Positions 52,901-58,900 of a stretch of DNA of 64,000 bases are shown piece by piece. This DNA is from Aplectana chamaeleonis. Lineage: Eukaryota; Nematoda; Chromadorea; Rhabditida; Cosmocercidae. The stretch lies in the NCBI GenBank assembly GCA_029168955.1, contig JAPDOI010000145.1:620001-684000 (forward strand), given 5' to 3'. Position numbers and translations under genes: made by a program. Under the pieces are notes generated by a model. That model was not told the DNA's origin, made no database searches, and saw only the letters and a program-made list of their open reading frames with translations. Within the stretch, counting starts at the first letter, position 1, and each line of letters starts with the position of its first letter.

Positions 52901-55900
52901 AATTCGAATTCTACGTCTAAAATTTATTGTAAAAACGCTAATTTCATCTGGAATAGCCACGGCATGTGATGACCCTTCCCTTGTGAGAGGGTTCTGTACC
53001 TATTTCTCATTCCAAATAGAGGCTCTCGTTTTTTTATTTGTTGCTGTTTTAGTTTATAATCTTCAAAGTCTTTCATCTCTTCTAGGTGCAAAAACTTCCG
53101 GAGGAAGTAGAAATTCCTCGTTATCAGTGGGAGAACCTCATGAGTATCATAATGTATGGAATCACCCAGAAGCACATGTAAGACAAATCTCATCTCACAT
53201 GTTTTTGTTGACAAATAGGCAATATACAAACGGCATGGATCCTAGTGATCTTTTGCGTTCCCTACTGATGGTTGCCGCAAACTCGGTGCCATATGCTATA
53301 GCATAAGTGCACCGAGTTTGCGTCAACCTTCGATGGGAATCATAAAGTATCACTAGTATCCATGCCGACTATATGTTTTCTTTAAGAAACCTCAGCCGGT
53401 TGTTGAGCCTATTGTCAAATGTGCTAATCAAAACCGGCTATCGAAGAGCACGTGACGAAGTGATGTGGATAATGCTGCAAATCGCTGGCACATTTCAACA
53501 GCATCTACAGAAGGAACAAGTGGAGGAAATGGCTAGACTTTACAATGTAACTGTCAAACTTCTCTTGACGTAGCCATGGTCTTCTGTAGATCCTGATTTT
53601 CCCGTTGCAGCTTCTGTTCAGCGATGATGTTGTGTGGACTGGGGCATCTGACCATCCTTCTCAACTGGTCCGATTCCTCGCTGCGGCCTGTATGTGGAAT
53701 ATACTCGATGGATCGGTGAGTTGCAAGGAATATGCTGACGAATTGTCATCTCCTCATTTTGTAAACGCTTTCAATTTTCCATGTACAGTAGCAAGCAATA
53801 GTGAATGATCTTTTGCATTTCTGCCAATACTGTTTTTCGGCGTAACTCGGCCTATTCTTGGTAAAACGTAATGAAACATCGATATGGTTTTGGTCATCAT
53901 CAAGCAGTACCAACGCATAATTAATGTTGGATTTCACTTGCACAGTTTTTCAAATATGAATTTCAATAACGATTTCACCGCAATAAATCAAATCGAAGCC
54001 ATCTCCTCGTAACATGCTGATAAAACTGCTAAACATTTAGCAGTTGCTGGCCATTGTATGCCTTCAGAAACCATTGTTTAATGCAGAAAAAGCAGGTGGT
54101 CTCCAAAAGAAACAAAAAAATGTTAGACATAATTTGGAAATTTCTTTGAGATTTTATCTCTTTGAAATTATTCGCTACATAACCTTTTCAAGACATGCAC
54201 CGAGCAGGCATTCACAATACTCAATTGGTCTACCCAGTTACCCCCTTCTTCATTCAAGTAGAAGCGAAATACATACCAGGTGCGAAATCTGGTAAATTCA
54301 GTTCGAACTTATTTTCGAAAACTTTCAGATAACTTATTTTGTTGCAATGGCATACAGGATATTCAAAGGCCTTCCAGTGTCCAACAACTGTTATATGTTT
54401 GGAAACTTTTGACATTGTTTTGAGTAAATAGGCTTAATAAGCAGCGATACCGCGAAATGGTTAACATTTCCCATATTTAAAAAACTTCATTCAAATTCCA
54501 ACTTAAAGTATTCACCAGGTATAATTTGTAATGCCCTATAACATACTGAAATCTGGTCAGGTATCGATCAGCCTGAGACGAGATCCGTATAAAAAATATT
54601 CGCGAAAGTGCAAATTATCATTTACTTTCGCTCTGCACTGTTGTTGTGGAAATAATGGATAAGCAAGTTCTTCTTATCTTGCTCCATTGTTAGTCTCAGT
54701 GTACTTCTCATCTTCAAATTTTGCTTTTCGTGCAATCTTCTACTCGAAAATTACCTCACTTATCTATGAGTTTGGATACTCGTGAACCTTGATTTATATA
54801 GGATGGACTACCTCCACCCAGTGAGTGCCTGGCTACCCAAATCGAATTTGTGCGATCCAATACAGGCGTGCCTGATGAGGCCATGCAGGCCGTTCTTGAC
54901 AATGCATGTAAGTTTAATCTGATTTGAAGAGTCGCATACATAAGGTACGGATGCAGGTAGATTGCCAGCGAGAGGAAAACCGCTGCTGGAGCCTTTTGTC
55001 TTCTGCTTCCTGTTTCTTGCAGCCTCTTTCTGTGTTTCTTTTCTTTTTTCAAGTATTTGAGACCCCACGAGGTTTCTTGAGGGGTGGTGCGTTTCGGCGT
55101 AAATGCCTTCCCTAGAACGTGAAATGGGTCAAACTGATCCAGTCGATTTGCTGTCCCCGAACGCAATCAACCCATCAACCCAAAGTTCCGACCATGTTTG
55201 GTATGTATGCGTCAACAGAGTCTTGTTCCTTATTAAACCTCACCAGTTTCGGATAGCGTGGTTTTGACCGTCGTCACTCAGCTTTGTTGCTGTAGAAATT
55301 TTATTGAAGGTAATCTTCTATGAAGTAAAGGCATTTCAGTTCGACATGAGTCTCCAATATCTCGAAATGTGCATGCCATCTTCCAACAACGCCTTGATGG
55401 TCAACCGACAGACGAACCTCATCATCTACCCTATGGACGACAATCAAACAATAAATTGGATGCATTCGACATGCAGGTGATTATTTGCGCTTAGGTTGTC
55501 TTGTTGCAGTTTCTTCATTAGGCATTCTCTTTTTTTCAGTTTCTCGACGCCTTAACACTGAGAGCAAAAATCAATTTACTCCTGTCGACTTGCTTCTCCT
55601 CCCTCCACAAACTAGAAAGACTCCCTAGTCCGGCTTGTGTAGGTGTGTTTGTGTGAATTTGTTTCTAGTTGTTCGGCTGTCGATAGGATCTTCCCTATTA
55701 TAGAAACATGTGCGAGGATTTTGACTTCAATTGAGTTCGATTATGGACTCACAAACTTCATCACCTTGCTAAATAGATCGATTACGGCAGCACTTTCCCC
55801 TGGTCCGGCCGACGGCATGGGTTTGAAGGATCAATGTTATATGTTGTTGGACATATTGTGCTACAGGTGGGGTGTTTCAAAAGTTGGAAGTTTCGATGGA

Positions 55901-58900
55901 ATTTCACCTTTGAATACAAGAATCATTGGTTCAGATTACCATCGATTCCCATGAATTTTCGAGCTTCAATGTCGCATACACATGATCCAACACCGGCAGG
56001 ATTGCGTCTGTGTATGACTATTCACAGCGCAATGGCACAACAGGTGAAGTCCAGCTTCGGTCACACCTATGATTGTTTTCCACTGATGGATCCATATGCT
56101 TTCAGTTTCTCATCTCCGTCAGTGTTTGGATCATCCTTCTTTTCGTTAAACCTCCCTCATTTTAGCAAATGGCCAACAGTCATGGTCTTTATGCAGCAAT
56201 GGAGCACACACTTATGCGTCAGTGGGCTTGGAATCTTCTTCCAGACACAATCAGTCTAGCGCATTTGTTCGTTGGTTGGTACATATGAAATTCGACGTCA
56301 TAATCTTTTCGAGTGTTGGTGTACGTATCTTGTGTTTCTAGATAATGCGTTTGGAAACACTCTGTTGAATTTGAACTCCTGGTTGGTCTGCAATCCGATG
56401 GATAACACAAGAGCTGGACGACTGGTTGTGTGCCCAGAGGTTTATTGCTAGATATTCCAACCTCAGCCTTCTGCTATCAGAATAGTTGTAGGCTGTGCGA
56501 ATGCTGCTGATCACAATGATGAGAGCGATGAAGATTATGGGTACGATTTTTTCTTCTTGCGTTTGGAAGGCTTTGTCGATAAGGCCCGTCATAGTTGGAC
56601 GATATTCCGTAGTCCCAACCGGTCGATATGCAAGAAGTGTGCGCAAAATGGTTCCAGCAATTTGTCCTTGGATAGTCCTTCTAGGTCGTTCGTAGTCCCA
56701 CCTAGTTCCTCCCGCTCGATATGCGGATGAAGCGATAGGGGCTCTCTACACACCAAGGAAGGGGCCCGGACGAGATTCACGTTCTGACGCGACGCGCGCG
56801 GCGGAATTCTGCTCTGTTTACTCCATCCCTAAAACGCGTTAACCAGAATTTCACGGAAATTCAATGCATTTTTTTTTCTTTGAATTGTTCCTTTTATGGT
56901 TTTTAGAGCTGGGAAAGCTTCCACACGTACGTAGTTGTTTCATTCACCCGGAATTTTAATCCTCTGCTTGAAAACTTGAGGCACCACATTCGTTCCGATG
57001 AGTTACACCGCGCGGTCGCAGGGATTATATGTTCCGGGTGGTCGAAACCAATACTTTCGTGTGGAAGCTCCAATTTCTCAGAAAATCATAAGAGAAACTA
57101 TCAGAATCAAAAAATGCCGTGAATTCCGGGAGCTTGTTATAAACGCGCTTTAGTGATGAAATAAACGAAACAGATTTCCTCTGCGCGCGTCACGTCAGAA
57201 TGTGAATCTCGCCCTAGCTCCTCACTCGGTGTGTAGAAACCCCCTATCCCGCGGATGAAACATAAAACGAGGACAAGATTTTTTGTAGACAGTCTCTTTA
57301 GATCATGTGGTTCCTCCCTGTCCCACTCCGATTGAAGTTGAATCACTAACACCACTAACTTCCTTGCGGCTTCCCGTTGAGCGCTGCCTAGGCTGGCTCA
57401 TGGACTACGAACGCCTAGGAGGGACTGTGTTGGAGTATCGTGCAAGTATGACGGCGGCTCAAGTCTTTTATTCAAGGAATTGAGAGCGATCCTGAGTTGA
57501 TGCGTATAAATCAGGTCTATACGTGGACCCCTAGTCAGGTGATTGCTCTTTTTCCATATATCTTTCCTGATTTTTTTTTTCGAATCGGCTATGTGCACAT
57601 TTTCTTCTGTTCTTTTTAGCTGACTTCATTGCCATTGACAGCTCAGCGCACTGCGGTCACTGTCGAGGAAGATACAGCGAAAGCTGAAGCGTTCCAGGTG
57701 GATCTTATAACAGCAATCTTTCGTGTTGCCTGTCACATTAGATGCAATATTCAGAAATATTTGCGTGTCGAAAAACTTTTTTTCAGAGGGGTCTTGTTTG
57801 TCGCCTAGCTGAACCAACGGTTGGCTGAGACATTGCTGAAGTCTCCCGGCGTTTCGCCAGAATAATCCCAAGTGATCTAAATTAGTGCAGCTAGTTTCCA
57901 GCGTTCTGGTTTCATTCCTTTTGGGTCGTTTTTGATCTACCCGTGGGGACTGTGTGAAATTTTGAAAGCTCAAATTGTTTATTTCTATCTCCTCTACAAC
58001 CCTAAAAAGATCGTTTTTCAAAACTCGATTTTGTGTTCGTGGAGGTCCCTTGTAAATGCGATAGTGCTCTCTTTTTGACTTTTTTTCCATAAGATTCTCG
58101 TTGTTTTGTTCCGCGCGTAAAAAGCGTAAGTGATCGAACATAAAGGGATCGGTCGTATTCGCCGACTTTTTAGACTGTAGATTTAAATTTGTTCGCTCTT
58201 CCGTAGCGCGAAAGAAACTACTGTTTGTGTCGACACTAGACACTTCTCAGAATCAGATATTCCGTCCTTCCCTGAAATGGACGTATTTCGGGCCTCACTT
58301 TCCTGTTTCGTTGTGTCATTCTTGTAGCAGAAAAGATAATAATGTTGCTCACGGTTCCGACATGAATTTCACTAGAAATGCCATAAAAACAACCTTCCTT
58401 TGATTACCTTTCTCGCCCGATATGGGTATAATGTGTTTTTTCTTTTACCTAAACTCAATATCTTGTCTGCAAATTTCGTTTTTCTCTTTCCGTCATGTGA
58501 GGGGCGTTCTTTCGAAATATACAGTAAGGTCCCCGTCATAGTTACGATAGGCTGTAGCCAGCCCTGTCGATACGTATGCAGTTCATGGCTTACTTAGGTT
58601 GGAAAATCCGCCCGATGTGTCCGGACTGTGCCGTCCGCGCTGGAGTGCGCCTGCCTAATTGGTAGGCGTACAGCCGACCATTAGGGACGGAGGAGGACGG
58701 CGCAGTCGGGCCTCCGGCCAACTATGACGGGGCCTGATGCTCACAAGGCTGCGGAAGCATAATTTTTTTGAGAGGCTGTTTCTATACGCATCTCGGCTCA
58801 GAATTTTCGAGACTTGATGAAACTTTAATGTTTGAAAGGGTTTCAGAAACTATAGCTGACAAATGCTCGAAGCTGGGTTTTGAATGCATAGTTCATTCAG

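Noticed and set aside
52839..53306. 155-codon plus-strand ORF as an exon
   Set aside because: It runs through the MED23 exon 11 region in a different frame; the family-matching frame is [18 protein letters not shown].
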